A DNA stretch of 64,000 nt from CAYIHX01 sp964363305 (GTDB lineage: Bacteria > Bdellovibrionota > UBA1018): NCBI GenBank assembly GCA_964363305.1, contig CAYIHX010000001.1, forward strand, positions 62,001 to 126,000. Reading direction: 5' to 3'. The notes beneath the pieces are model-generated. The model ran no database searches. It had not been told where the DNA came from and was given only the letters and a program-made list of their open reading frames with translations. Both the position numbers and the translations under genes were made by a program. Shown one piece after another: positions 16,797 through 24,850 of the stretch. The stretch's first letter is position 1, and the number at the start of each line of letters is the position of its first letter.

Positions 16797-17456
16797 GTGG
16801 CTGCAAGGTCTGATTCTCGGTCGCCGAGTCTGGAAGGGGAACTCCTCGCGGGGTTCCCCTTCGTCGTTGTTGCGGGAGTGGATGAGGTCGGGCGAGGCTG
16901 CTTGTTCGGCCCGGTGGTGACCGCCGCGGTCATCCTTCCGGAGGATGCGGCAGCGCGCCTCCAGACTCTCGTGTGGTTGAAAAACGTGAAAGATAGCAAG
17001 CTTCTGTCGTCTGCGGAGCGCGAGCGGCTGTTTCCGGAAATCCAGAATTTTGCCCGTGGCTGGAGCATTGCGGAAGCCTCCGCCCTCGAAATCGATCAAC
17101 GAAATATCCATCAGGCCACCTTGCTGGCAATGGCCCGGGCTGTGCACGGACTTGTCCTCATGCCTGATCATATTCTCGTCGATGGGAAGTTTCCGATTCC
17201 CGGTCTGGAAAAGAAATGCACCCCCCTGGTGAAAGGCGACCAGCGTTCGCTGTCGATCGCCTGCGCTTCCATCTTGGCGAAAGTTTATCGAGACCGTTTG
17301 ATGATCGAGTGGTCGGCGCGCTTTCCCGGTTATGGTTTCGAGGTGCATAAGGGATATCCGACCCCAGACCACCTCACCGCATTGCTTCGTTCAGGCGTCA
17401 CGTCCGAACATCGCAAGAGCTTCGCACCGGTGCGTGATCGTCTGGCGGCGAGATAA
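16797..17456 (+). CDS. rnhB: Ribonuclease HII
   Basis: Removes ribonucleotides from DNA. A 219-residue protein with the type 2 RNase H motif AGVDEVGRGCLFGPVV near residue 26, the later acidic DHILVDG, and SIACASILAKVYRDR plus GYPTPDH near the C terminus, giving the Asp-Glu-Asp-Asp catalytic set. It starts with GTG, 16 bases after rplS, with AAGGAG upstream. Confidence 0.95.
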   Translation: MAARSDSRSPSLEGELLAGFPFVVVAGVDEVGRGCLFGPVVTAAVILPEDAAARLQTLVWLKNVKDSKLLSSAERERLFPEIQNFARGWSIAEASALEIDQRNIHQATLLAMARAVHGLVLMPDHILVDGKFPIPGLEKKCTPLVKGDQRSLSIACASILAKVYRDRLMIEWSARFPGYGFEVHKGYPTPDHLTALLRSGVTSEHRKSFAPVRDRLAAR

Positions 17457-17462
17457 TTTCGG

Positions 17463-17813
17463 ATGAGCACGCGGGAGCAGGGGCGAGATGCCGAGGAGCG
17501 GGTGGTCCGTTGGATGGGCGATCACGGGTGGAAGGTTCTTGACCGGAATTTTCAAATTCGGGCTGGAGAGATCGACGTGATTGCGGAGGATGGGGATGAG
17601 CGCACGCTGGTTTTCGCCGAGGTGCGTTCACGGGTCAGTGGTCCGGTGTGGGTGAGTCCTCTGGAGAGCATCACGGCGGCGAAGCGCCGCAAAATCGAAC
17701 TCGTGGCGCGCTACTATTTGATGAGCTATCGTGGCTCGGCGGAAGCGGTGCGTTTCGATGTCTTTACCTGGGATGCCGCATCGATCGGTTGGGTAAAAAG
17801 AGCGTGGGGATGA
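17463..17813 (+). CDS. yraN: YraN family (UPF0102) endonuclease-like protein
   Basis: A 116-residue protein with the Holliday-junction-resolvase-like fold pattern: REQGRDAEERVVRWM, VLDRNFQIRAGEIDVIAEDG and LVFAEVRSRVSG, then ITAAKRRKIELVARYYL. The E-D-(E)xR arrangement matches UPF0102. The usual neighbour of rnhB, here 6 bases downstream; the biological role of the family is not well settled. Confidence 0.9.
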   Translation: MSTREQGRDAEERVVRWMGDHGWKVLDRNFQIRAGEIDVIAEDGDERTLVFAEVRSRVSGPVWVSPLESITAAKRRKIELVARYYLMSYRGSAEAVRFDVFTWDAASIGWVKRAWG

Positions 17814-17837
17814 GATTGGTCCCAGGGTGGGTGGAGG

Positions 17838-17868
17838 GGGCCGTGATCGACGGTGACGACCACGGCCC
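17838..17868. terminator. Hairpin between convergent genes
   Basis: A perfect 8-bp stem (GGGCCGTG at 17838-17845 with CACGGCCC at 17861-17868) lies between the convergent yraN and STAS genes. There is no T tract on either side, so it may be a Rho-assisted stop or an mRNA end protector. Confidence 0.45.
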
Positions 17869-17887
17869 ACGGAGGAATGACTTCTTA

Positions 17888-18247
17888 CTACTGGCTGAGC
17901 TTGCCGTCGTCGGCGTCTTCTTGGTGATCGAAAAATTGGAACTGGTCGTCTGGATCAAACGCCTTGATGACTCTCTTGAACTCGTTCCTGACTCCGACGT
18001 ACTTCGGGCGCTGCGGCGCCAGAGCATTGAATTCGCGCAGAGTTTGAACGAAAGCCGAGATCCCGCTCGAGCCCACGAATTCTAGTTTCTCAAGATTGAC
18101 GATGATCTGGTGAGGAACTGAATCGGTTTTCTTGCGGTCGACGAGCTTCGTCAGGTCGCGCCGAAGCGGTTCCTGCGTTTCAAAGTCGATCCGTCCGTCC
18201 ATTGCGATGACCGTGGTAGCACCTTTTTTCGTAATTCTGGTCTTCAT
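17888..18247 (-). CDS. STAS-domain protein (anti-sigma factor antagonist type)
   Basis: A 119-residue single STAS domain. TTVIAMDGRIDFETQEPLRR opens the fold, and VNLEKLEFVGSSGISAFVQT carries the Asp/Asn-x-Ser-Ser-Gly motif whose first Ser (here in GSSGIS) is the usual phosphorylation site, although the preceding Asp is Gly. A charged tail (FFDHQEDADDGKLSQ) is extra. A partner kinase is not in this window, so the pathway is unknown. It is divergent from rsmI, the two starts about 38 bases apart. Confidence 0.85.
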   Translation of the reverse strand: MKTRITKKGATTVIAMDGRIDFETQEPLRRDLTKLVDRKKTDSVPHQIIVNLEKLEFVGSSGISAFVQTLREFNALAPQRPKYVGVRNEFKRVIKAFDPDDQFQFFDHQEDADDGKLSQ

Positions 18248-18285
18248 TTGTGATCCTCCTGATCCAAAATACCCTAACTTCGATT

Positions 18286-19212
18286 ATGGTCAGGGTGATG
18301 GTGAAACCCAAGAGGCAAGATTTACCGGAGACCACAAAACCTTCGTTGCGGGTTGCGGCGACGCCTATTGGCAACCTCGGCGATGTCAGTCTGCGGCTCC
18401 GCCAGGCTTTTGACGAGGCCAAGGTGATTCTCTGCGAGGATACCCGACGCACGCGCGAGCTTCTGAGTGCGCTCCAGATTCCCGCACCTGCTCTCGAGAG
18501 ATTCGATGCTCATGCCGCGCCCGCGACGGTGGAGCATCTGGTCGCCCGAGCCCGCGGGGGGGAGAGCTTTGTGCTGGTCTCCGACGCGGGGACGCCCGGT
18601 GTTGCGGATCCGGGGGCTCGCCTCGTCCGGGCATTTCTCGAAGCAGACTTGAAAGTGGAGCCCATTCCCGGCCCTTCGGCTGTGGCCGTCTTTCTTTCGA
18701 TTTGCGGGGCGGACGAATCTCCTTCGGTATTTTGGGGGTTTTTCCCGCGAAAGCGGAAGGAGAGGCAAGAGGCGTTACTGGCTGCGCAGGAGGTGGCGCG
18801 CCAAGGCGCCCGCCTTTCGATCTGGTTTGAAAGTCCCGAGCGGATTTTGGACGCGCTCGAGGACTGTTCGGATATCCTTGGCGGACTCAAGCTGAGCGCC
18901 TCGATCGTCAAGGAGCTCACCAAACGTTTTGAGCGCATTTTTCGAGGCGAACTTGCTCAAGTGGTCTCCTTCGTTCGGGCTGAAGTCGAGCGCGAGGGCG
19001 CGCGGGGGGAGTGGATCTTCGCCTTGGAGTTTCCTGAACAACCTCCGAGCCCGATTCTCACCTCGAGCGAGGAGGAGTGGTTGAAAGCCTTGAAATGCTT
19101 ACTTTTGGCCGAGGTTTCGTCCGCAACGGCTGCTCGGATCGTGAGTCAGAGGTATGGTGCCGAGCGCCAGCAGGTTTACCGAAAAGCGACCGAGATAAAA
19201 AAATCTTCATGA
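18286..19212 (+). CDS. rsmI: 16S rRNA (cytidine-1402-2'-O)-methyltransferase
   Basis: Tetrapyrrole-methylase fold enzyme of about 308 residues. Motifs: LRVAATPIGNLGDVSLR, ILCEDTRRTRELL, SDAGTPGVADPGARLV and EPIPGPSAVAVFLS; the later WFESPERILDAL fits RsmI. The start is ATG 18286 or ATG 18298 (MVKPKRQ); both are in frame, and an earlier one at 18250 is less likely. The C-terminal region binds 30S rRNA in known members. Confidence 0.93.
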   Translation: MVRVMVKPKRQDLPETTKPSLRVAATPIGNLGDVSLRLRQAFDEAKVILCEDTRRTRELLSALQIPAPALERFDAHAAPATVEHLVARARGGESFVLVSDAGTPGVADPGARLVRAFLEADLKVEPIPGPSAVAVFLSICGADESPSVFWGFFPRKRKERQEALLAAQEVARQGARLSIWFESPERILDALEDCSDILGGLKLSASIVKELTKRFERIFRGELAQVVSFVRAEVEREGARGEWIFALEFPEQPPSPILTSSEEEWLKALKCLLLAEVSSATAARIVSQRYGAERQQVYRKATEIKKSS

Positions 19213-19315
19213 GGGGGATTGACCGTTTCTCGAACTGCCCGCAGACTGATTTATGTGGTTGTGGATTGAATCTATGGATGGATTCAATGGGAGACATTTT
19301 CTCAGCTCTCGCGGG

Positions 19316-19362
19316 CCTCAGTGGGATCAGGATGATTCTTCACTGAGGCATTTTTCTTTTTT
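19316..19362 (+). terminator. Terminator downstream of rsmI
   Basis: CCTCAGTG at 19316-19323 pairs with CACTGAGG at 19341-19348 and is followed by a T-rich run (19351-19362). A smaller hairpin (ATTGAATC/GATTCAAT, 19265-19288) lies before it. Together they account for the 190-base gap between rsmI and accD; the accD promoter is probably just after the T run. Confidence 0.75.
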
Positions 19363-19402
19363 ACTTCCATAGAAGCTGCTTGTTAGAGTGCGATGGCACA
19401 CT

Positions 19403-20269
19403 ATGGCATGGTTTGATGATCTCAAGACTCCGCGAATTAAGACGCAGGTGAATCGCACCTCCAAAGTCCCGGGCGGACTTTGGGTCAAGTGCGTGTCCTG
19501 CGACGAGATTTTGCAATCCAAAGTATTGAAAGATCACCTACAGGTCTGCACGGAGTGCGAGCACCACTTTCGGGTGAGTGCCGCCGAGAGGATCGCGCTT
19601 CTCTCCGATGAAAATCAATTCGAGGAGTACGCTGAAGATTTGGTCTCGATCGATCCGTTGGAGTTCGATGATCTGAAGCCTTATCGAGATCGTTTGCGCT
19701 CGGCCGCCAGCACCACGGGGCTTCGTGACGCGTTTGTGGTCGGTAAGGCGAGGCTGAAGGGCTTGCCTTACCACTTGGGTGTTTTTGAGTTCAAGTTCAT
19801 GGGCGGAAGCATGGGCGTAGTGGTCGGCGAGAAGGTGGCCCGCTTGCTGGAGAGTGCGCTTCAGGATCGCCTGCCGGCGGTGATTGTTTCCGCGAGTGGA
19901 GGCGCTCGGATGCAGGAGGGTATTCTTTCCCTCATGCAGATGGCGAAGACGACTTCGATTCTTCAGCAGCTGCGGGCCGCGGGCATCCCCTATATTTCCG
20001 TACTCACGGATCCGACCACGGGAGGCGTTGCCGCGTCGTTTGCGATGCTCGGAGATGTGATCCTGGCGGAACCGGGGGCTTTGATTGGGTTCGCCGGCCC
20101 TCGGGTCATCGAGCAGACGATCCGCCAACAGCTCCCCGAGGGTTTTCAACGGAGTGAATTCCTCCTCAAACACGGCTTTCTCGATCGAATCGTGCATCGG
20201 CGGGAGCTAGCCTCGGAGCTTCATCAGTGGATGTGGAGACTGGGAAGACACACCTGCGCGTTTTCCTGA
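19403..20269 (+). CDS. accD: Acetyl-CoA carboxylase carboxyltransferase subunit beta
   Basis: Forms malonyl-CoA for fatty acids with AccA. A 288-residue protein with a zinc ribbon (CVSCDEIL and CTECEHHF, four cysteines) and the crotonase-like body SMGVVVGEKVARL, VSASGGARMQEG, TDPTTGGVAASFAMLGD and GFAGPRVIEQTI. ATG 19403 (MAWFDDLK) is preferred to the GTG at 19388. Its 3' end overlaps the start of lptD by 43 bases. Confidence 0.95.
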   Translation: MAWFDDLKTPRIKTQVNRTSKVPGGLWVKCVSCDEILQSKVLKDHLQVCTECEHHFRVSAAERIALLSDENQFEEYAEDLVSIDPLEFDDLKPYRDRLRSAASTTGLRDAFVVGKARLKGLPYHLGVFEFKFMGGSMGVVVGEKVARLLESALQDRLPAVIVSASGGARMQEGILSLMQMAKTTSILQQLRAAGIPYISVLTDPTTGGVAASFAMLGDVILAEPGALIGFAGPRVIEQTIRQQLPEGFQRSEFLLKHGFLDRIVHRRELASELHQWMWRLGRHTCAFS

Positions 20270-22614
20270 GCGCAGCCCGAGTCGGCGTCCTTCTCGTTCT
20301 TTTGATTCCCTCCGCGGCGATGGCGGTGAAGGAAGCTGAGCCGCTCCATTACAACGCCAACAAGACCGAGTGGGACCGTAATGCCGACGTTGTGGAGCTG
20401 ACTGGGAAGGCGACGGTCAATCAGCAGGGCGAGACCATTATCGCGGATTTTATTCGACTTCATAAGAAGGAACGGAGCCTGGAAGCCAAAGGGAACGTGT
20501 TTTACTCCGCGAATGACATCACGATCCAGTCTGACGAGATGGTACTTGATCTCACGACTCGCACGGGGAGCGTGGTCAACGGTCGGATGTCGAGCGAAGG
20601 GTTTAGTCTGACCGGAGACCGGATCAATAAGCTCAGTGCGACTCGTTATCAGACCCAAAATGGAAGTTATACGACCTGTAAGGATTGCCCGGAGAGTTGG
20701 ATGATCTCGGGCGACGAGGTCGATCTTACTTTTGGCGGATACGTGTTTATCAAGAACGCGTCGGCGCGGATCGTGGATACTCCGATATTTTGGTCACCCT
20801 ACCTGATTCTTCCCTTGAAGACGAAGCGCCAGTCCGGCCTGCTGTTCCCAAAGTGGGGGGTCTGGAATAATTCATTTTTCGTCGAGCAGCCTTTTTTTTG
20901 GGCCCTGACGGACTGGGCCGATATGACCATCACGCTGGGAGAATATGTCAATCGAGGTCCACGCGTGCGCTGGGAAGGGCGCTATTCGCTCACCCCGCGC
21001 AGCAGTGGGACCTCTCATTTTTTCTATTTTCTCGATCCGTTCTTGCCTCAACGTCCCAATCGCATGGCCTTCGATTTTGTGGGGCAGCAGGAGCTTCCCT
21101 GGGGGCTCGACGCCAAGGTGGCCCTGTATGAGATGACGGATCATTTTAACCCCAATTATTTAAGGGATATTCCGGGCGCCGGTCAGCCTGTCGTCGCTTC
21201 GTCGATTTCTATTTCAGGGGCGAGTAGTTATCTCAGCGGCTATGTCGAGGCGGATCGGTATCGAAATCTGCTCTCGTTCGAAAACCCTCTGGCATTTGAT
21301 CATTCGACGGTTCAGGTTTTTCCAAAGGCAGAAATTACAACGAAAGATCGTTATCTCTTTGGCTTGCCGATTGCGACCGGGGTCGGCTTCGGGGTGACGC
21401 GTTTTACGCGCGCGCAAGGGGCTTTTGATCTTGGGCCTGACTTGACGTTAAGTAAGTTGAATCCCGCTCCCTTGTTCAACCTCCCAGGCGTGGCCTCGCG
21501 GTCGCCGGTTCCGGGGACGGATCCGATCCGTAAGGCCACGCGCTTTCACCTCAATCCGAATGTCTACACCTCTTTTCGCCCCTGGGATTTGATAGCGGTC
21601 GTCCCCTCGCTTGAATACCGGGGATACTTCTACGAGTTCGAGGGGGCGGCACCGAACCTGGTGCGTGGGTATTTTGTCTATCGCACGGACTTTTCTACGC
21701 AATTTGAGCGGGTCTATGAAACCGGCAATCCCGATGCCCCTCGGATCAAGCACCTGATTCGTCCGAGTTTGACGTATTCGTTTATTCCGTATTTTCATGA
21801 GACTCGGCTGGCCGGCGGGCATCCTTTTTTGAATCAGATCGATTATGCTCGGCGCTTCGGCGTGTCGGGTTACAACTTTGATAACCACGATATCGTGCCG
21901 ATCGACTCGAACAACCAGAACTACAACAACAATCTTTTGCCGATCGGCAATGCGATGTCTTATGGAGTGACGACGCAGCTCATCCGTCGAAACGGGCCCC
22001 TCACGTCGCTTTCTCCGAACTATGCGCGCTTCGCGGAAATGTATATTCGCCAGACGATCAATTTTCGCGAGCTTTTCAAGACGAGTGACCAGAAGCCTTT
22101 TTCGAATGTCGATCTCGGGGCAAGCCTTGCGGTCGATCGTTTTTCGCTCTCCACTTCGGTGGGCTACATTCCCCATATCCCCATTACCCAGGAGCAGACG
22201 CCATGGACGTTCTCGGGCGCGCTTTCTTACCTTCTCGAATCGGGCATGCGGCAGAGGATCATGGCCTTTCGTCGATCTTTTGATCTCAGCTATCGCTTTC
22301 GTAAGTTAGTTGGGTCAAATGAAAATCTGCTTTCGCTCGGTAGCACGTTTTCCATCACGGATTCGATCATGCCGAGCGGTGGGGCCGCCTTTGATTTTGT
22401 TTTGAAGGCCGTGCAGTCGATTTCGACCGGAGTCGTATTTCAGAGTCCGTCTCAGTGTTGGCGCTTCGGGGTAAATCTGGTGCACTCGCGTTGCGGGGCC
22501 GGCGGGACGGGTTATTGCACGAACCCGACTTTTGATTTTACGTTTAATTTTACCGGCTCTGGATTTAGCGGCATTGGTGAGTTCGCGGAGTCGGTGACCA
22601 GTCGGGGTTCATAG
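20227..22614 (+). CDS. lptD: LPS-assembly protein LptD
   Basis: Outer-membrane barrel that inserts lipopolysaccharide. A 795-residue protein: signal peptide ending near SAAMA, a periplasmic OstA/LptA-like jellyroll (residues about 45-160, ADVVELTGKATVNQQGE, LEAKGNVFYSAND), then the LptD barrel beginning FWSPYLILPLKTKRQSGLLF and ending with aromatic-rich strands. A cysteine pair (TTCKDCPESW) sits at the junction, and later Cys residues (SQCWRFGV, SRCGAGG) could form the disulfides needed for maturation. The start is GTG 20227 or GTG 20233, inside accD. Confidence 0.9.
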   Translation: MDVETGKTHLRVFLSAARVGVLLVLLIPSAAMAVKEAEPLHYNANKTEWDRNADVVELTGKATVNQQGETIIADFIRLHKKERSLEAKGNVFYSANDITIQSDEMVLDLTTRTGSVVNGRMSSEGFSLTGDRINKLSATRYQTQNGSYTTCKDCPESWMISGDEVDLTFGGYVFIKNASARIVDTPIFWSPYLILPLKTKRQSGLLFPKWGVWNNSFFVEQPFFWALTDWADMTITLGEYVNRGPRVRWEGRYSLTPRSSGTSHFFYFLDPFLPQRPNRMAFDFVGQQELPWGLDAKVALYEMTDHFNPNYLRDIPGAGQPVVASSISISGASSYLSGYVEADRYRNLLSFENPLAFDHSTVQVFPKAEITTKDRYLFGLPIATGVGFGVTRFTRAQGAFDLGPDLTLSKLNPAPLFNLPGVASRSPVPGTDPIRKATRFHLNPNVYTSFRPWDLIAVVPSLEYRGYFYEFEGAAPNLVRGYFVYRTDFSTQFERVYETGNPDAPRIKHLIRPSLTYSFIPYFHETRLAGGHPFLNQIDYARRFGVSGYNFDNHDIVPIDSNNQNYNNNLLPIGNAMSYGVTTQLIRRNGPLTSLSPNYARFAEMYIRQTINFRELFKTSDQKPFSNVDLGASLAVDRFSLSTSVGYIPHIPITQEQTPWTFSGALSYLLESGMRQRIMAFRRSFDLSYRFRKLVGSNENLLSLGSTFSITDSIMPSGGAAFDFVLKAVQSISTGVVFQSPSQCWRFGVNLVHSRCGAGGTGYCTNPTFDFTFNFTGSGFSGIGEFAESVTSRGS

Positions 22615-22644
22615 TGTGCGGGGATTCATGAAGGAGGCCTTGAG

Positions 22645-23379
22645 ATGAGTTTTTCTCGATATTCAAAGATCGCGATTCCGCATTTAGAGCGGCAACTGGA
22701 AGCCAATCAAGAAGTCTTCGGGCGGCTTGAGAAGTGGTTGACGGAAAACGTGCCGGCCGGAAAGAAGCTTTTTGTCTTCGGCAGCGGGCACTCGGCAGCG
22801 CTTGCCTTTGAGGTCTATCATCGAGCCGGTGGACCGTCCTTCGTGATTCCCGTGGTGGGAGATTTTCTCTTGCCGAGCGCAGGCCCGCCGATTGTACGAG
22901 TTTTGGAGCGGACGCCGGGCGTGGCGCAAGCTTTGCTTGCGCGCGCGGCGCCGCTTGCCGGTGAGATGCTCTGGCTGGTTTCTCAGTCGGGTATCAACGC
23001 GGCGATCATTGATCTCGCTCTGGAGGCGAAGAAGCAGGGACTCGTCACGGTGGCCTGGACGAGTCTCGCTCATAGTGCCGCGGTGAAATCTCGCCATTCA
23101 ACCGGCAAACGTCTCTATGAGGTGTGCGATGAGGTCGTCGACTTCGGCGGCGTGGTGGGCGACGCGGTGGTCGAGGTCGCGTCTGATGCGCGGACCGGTC
23201 CCCTGTCGACTTTGAGTTCGGTTTTTCTCGTGCACTCGCTTTTAACCGAGGTGTGCGGAAAGCTGGAGAGTGAAGGACATCGTTGCGTTTATACCAGTGT
23301 GAATACGCCGGAGGGCGAAGCGCGCAATCGCGCGCTTGAGAAAGAGGCGGCCATTCGGGATCCGTTGCTGAGAGGTTGA
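22645..23379 (+). CDS. SIS-domain sugar isomerase-like protein (UPF0309 type)
   Basis: A 244-residue protein with a phosphosugar-binding fold: KKLFVFGSGHSAALAFEVY, LVSQSGINAAIIDLALEAKK and the later SRHSTGKRLYEVCDEVVDFG and GDAVVEV. The GHS and SQSG stretches correspond to the phosphate-binding loops of SIS proteins. It resembles the UPF0309 group more than GmhA. AAGGAGG lies 9 bases upstream. The sugar substrate is unknown. Confidence 0.8.
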   Translation: MSFSRYSKIAIPHLERQLEANQEVFGRLEKWLTENVPAGKKLFVFGSGHSAALAFEVYHRAGGPSFVIPVVGDFLLPSAGPPIVRVLERTPGVAQALLARAAPLAGEMLWLVSQSGINAAIIDLALEAKKQGLVTVAWTSLAHSAAVKSRHSTGKRLYEVCDEVVDFGGVVGDAVVEVASDARTGPLSTLSSVFLVHSLLTEVCGKLESEGHRCVYTSVNTPEGEARNRALEKEAAIRDPLLRG

Positions 23380-23471
23380 CGATGGGTTGATCGTCAAGGG
23401 GCTGGCGCAACAGGGAGCGAGCTGCAAATTCATCGAATTGAGTTAAGCTAAGGGGAGCCCTTGGAGAATTC

Positions 23472-24245
23472 ATGAGAATCTTGCTCTGTAACGATGATGG
23501 TGTTCACGCCCACGGATTGAAGGCGATCTATGAGGAGCTTTCGAAGCTGGGAAAGGTCGTCGTGGTCGCCCCCCTTGAGGAGAAAAGCACGACCGGCCAT
23601 AGCCTCACTCTTCATAAGCCGTTGCGGCTTCTCGACATGGGGGGGAATTTTTACGGAGTGAGCGGTTCTCCGGCGGATTGCGTTTATGTCGGCATCCGCC
23701 AGGTGTTGAAGAAAGCGCCGGATTTGGTGGTTTCAGGCGTTAATCGCGGGGCGAATCTCGGGCAGGATGTCTACTATTCGGGCACCGTGTCGGCGGCGCG
23801 AGAGGCGTGCATGTTGGAGATTCCCTCCCTGGCGGTGAGTTTGGCGGTGAATTTCAAGAAGCCCCCGCCGGAGACGAAGATGAACTATCTCAGTGCGGCC
23901 AAGGTTGCGGTGAAACTGATTCGGGATTTCGACCTCAAGCAGCTTCCGGTGCACACGTTGCTGAATCTCAATGTGCCCGACGTGCCTTATTCGAAGGTTC
24001 GAGGGGTGGTCTGGGCGCGCCAAGGCTTTCGTTTTTATTCCGGCAATATCATCAAGAGGGTCGATCACCGTGGAAAGCCTTATTTCTGGGTGGGTGGACA
24101 GTACAAGGGTTTCAGAAACGAAGACGGGAGTGATTGTAACGCGGTAGATGCGCATTACGCCTCGATTACGCCCCTGAAGTTGGACTGCACCGATTACAAT
24201 CTTCTCGAAATGGGACTGACCGGGGAGCTTCCGCAGAAAAAATGA
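23472..24245 (+). CDS. surE: 5'-nucleotidase SurE
   Basis: Metal-dependent phosphatase that survives in stationary phase. A 257-residue protein starting MRILLCNDDGVHAHGLKAI, where the two Asp residues bind metal, then PLEEKSTTGHSLTLHKPLR, GSPADCVYVGIRQVL and GVNRGANLGQDVYYSGTVSA, all SurE hallmarks. It overlaps the M23 lipoprotein gene by 4 bases, the same surE-nlpD link found in other proteobacteria. Confidence 0.95.
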   Translation: MRILLCNDDGVHAHGLKAIYEELSKLGKVVVVAPLEEKSTTGHSLTLHKPLRLLDMGGNFYGVSGSPADCVYVGIRQVLKKAPDLVVSGVNRGANLGQDVYYSGTVSAAREACMLEIPSLAVSLAVNFKKPPPETKMNYLSAAKVAVKLIRDFDLKQLPVHTLLNLNVPDVPYSKVRGVVWARQGFRFYSGNIIKRVDHRGKPYFWVGGQYKGFRNEDGSDCNAVDAHYASITPLKLDCTDYNLLEMGLTGELPQKK

Positions 24246-24850
24246 AGAAGAGATGGGCTCTAGCGCAGACGACCGTGGTCTTGTTTTTCGTACTGTTTTT
24301 TGTGGGCTGTTCGACGCAGCCTCGGCATTCAGGTCGACGTGGTTTGCTGGATGATTTTTTCAGAAAGTCAGAGCTGAGTGATGCGCGAGTCAGGGAGTTG
24401 GATCGTTTGGCGTCACGTTGGTCGCCTCCGCTCAAGCAGGTGAGCATCACCTCTCCCTTCGGCCGAAGAAGTGGGGATCCTCACGATGGCGTTGATTTGA
24501 GGGCTTCGGTCGGTACTCCGGTTTTCTCGGTTGGGGAGGGCGTGGCTTTATTCGCGGGCACCGGAATGAGCGGGTACGGGAAGATGATCGTGGTTCGTCA
24601 TCCGGGCGGTGTTTCAACGGTTTATGCGCATAATTCGAGACTTCTGGTGCGCAAAGGCCAAAAAATCAGACGAGGGCAGCGAATTGCTCTGAGCGGGAGA
24701 ACGGGACGTTCTCGCGGAGCCCATCTCCACTTTGAGGTCCGCTCGGGCATTACGGCGATCGACCCTTTGGTCTTGAACGAAGGGCGATGGTGGAAGAGTC
24801 TGATCGCTCGTGATCGAAGGCTCGCGTCTCAGAGAAGCAGACGGAACTAG
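24242..24850 (+). CDS. M23 peptidase lipoprotein (NlpD-like)
   Basis: A 202-residue lipoprotein (lipobox FFVGCS). The M23 LytM domain is intact: HDGVDL, giving the zinc His and Asp, a TVYAH segment, and HLHFEV with the catalytic and zinc His. It would cut, or regulate cutting of, peptidoglycan cross-links. It lacks the LysM domain of NlpD, so it is a short version. It is translationally coupled to surE. Confidence 0.88.
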   Translation: MKKRWALAQTTVVLFFVLFFVGCSTQPRHSGRRGLLDDFFRKSELSDARVRELDRLASRWSPPLKQVSITSPFGRRSGDPHDGVDLRASVGTPVFSVGEGVALFAGTGMSGYGKMIVVRHPGGVSTVYAHNSRLLVRKGQKIRRGQRIALSGRTGRSRGAHLHFEVRSGITAIDPLVLNEGRWWKSLIARDRRLASQRSRRN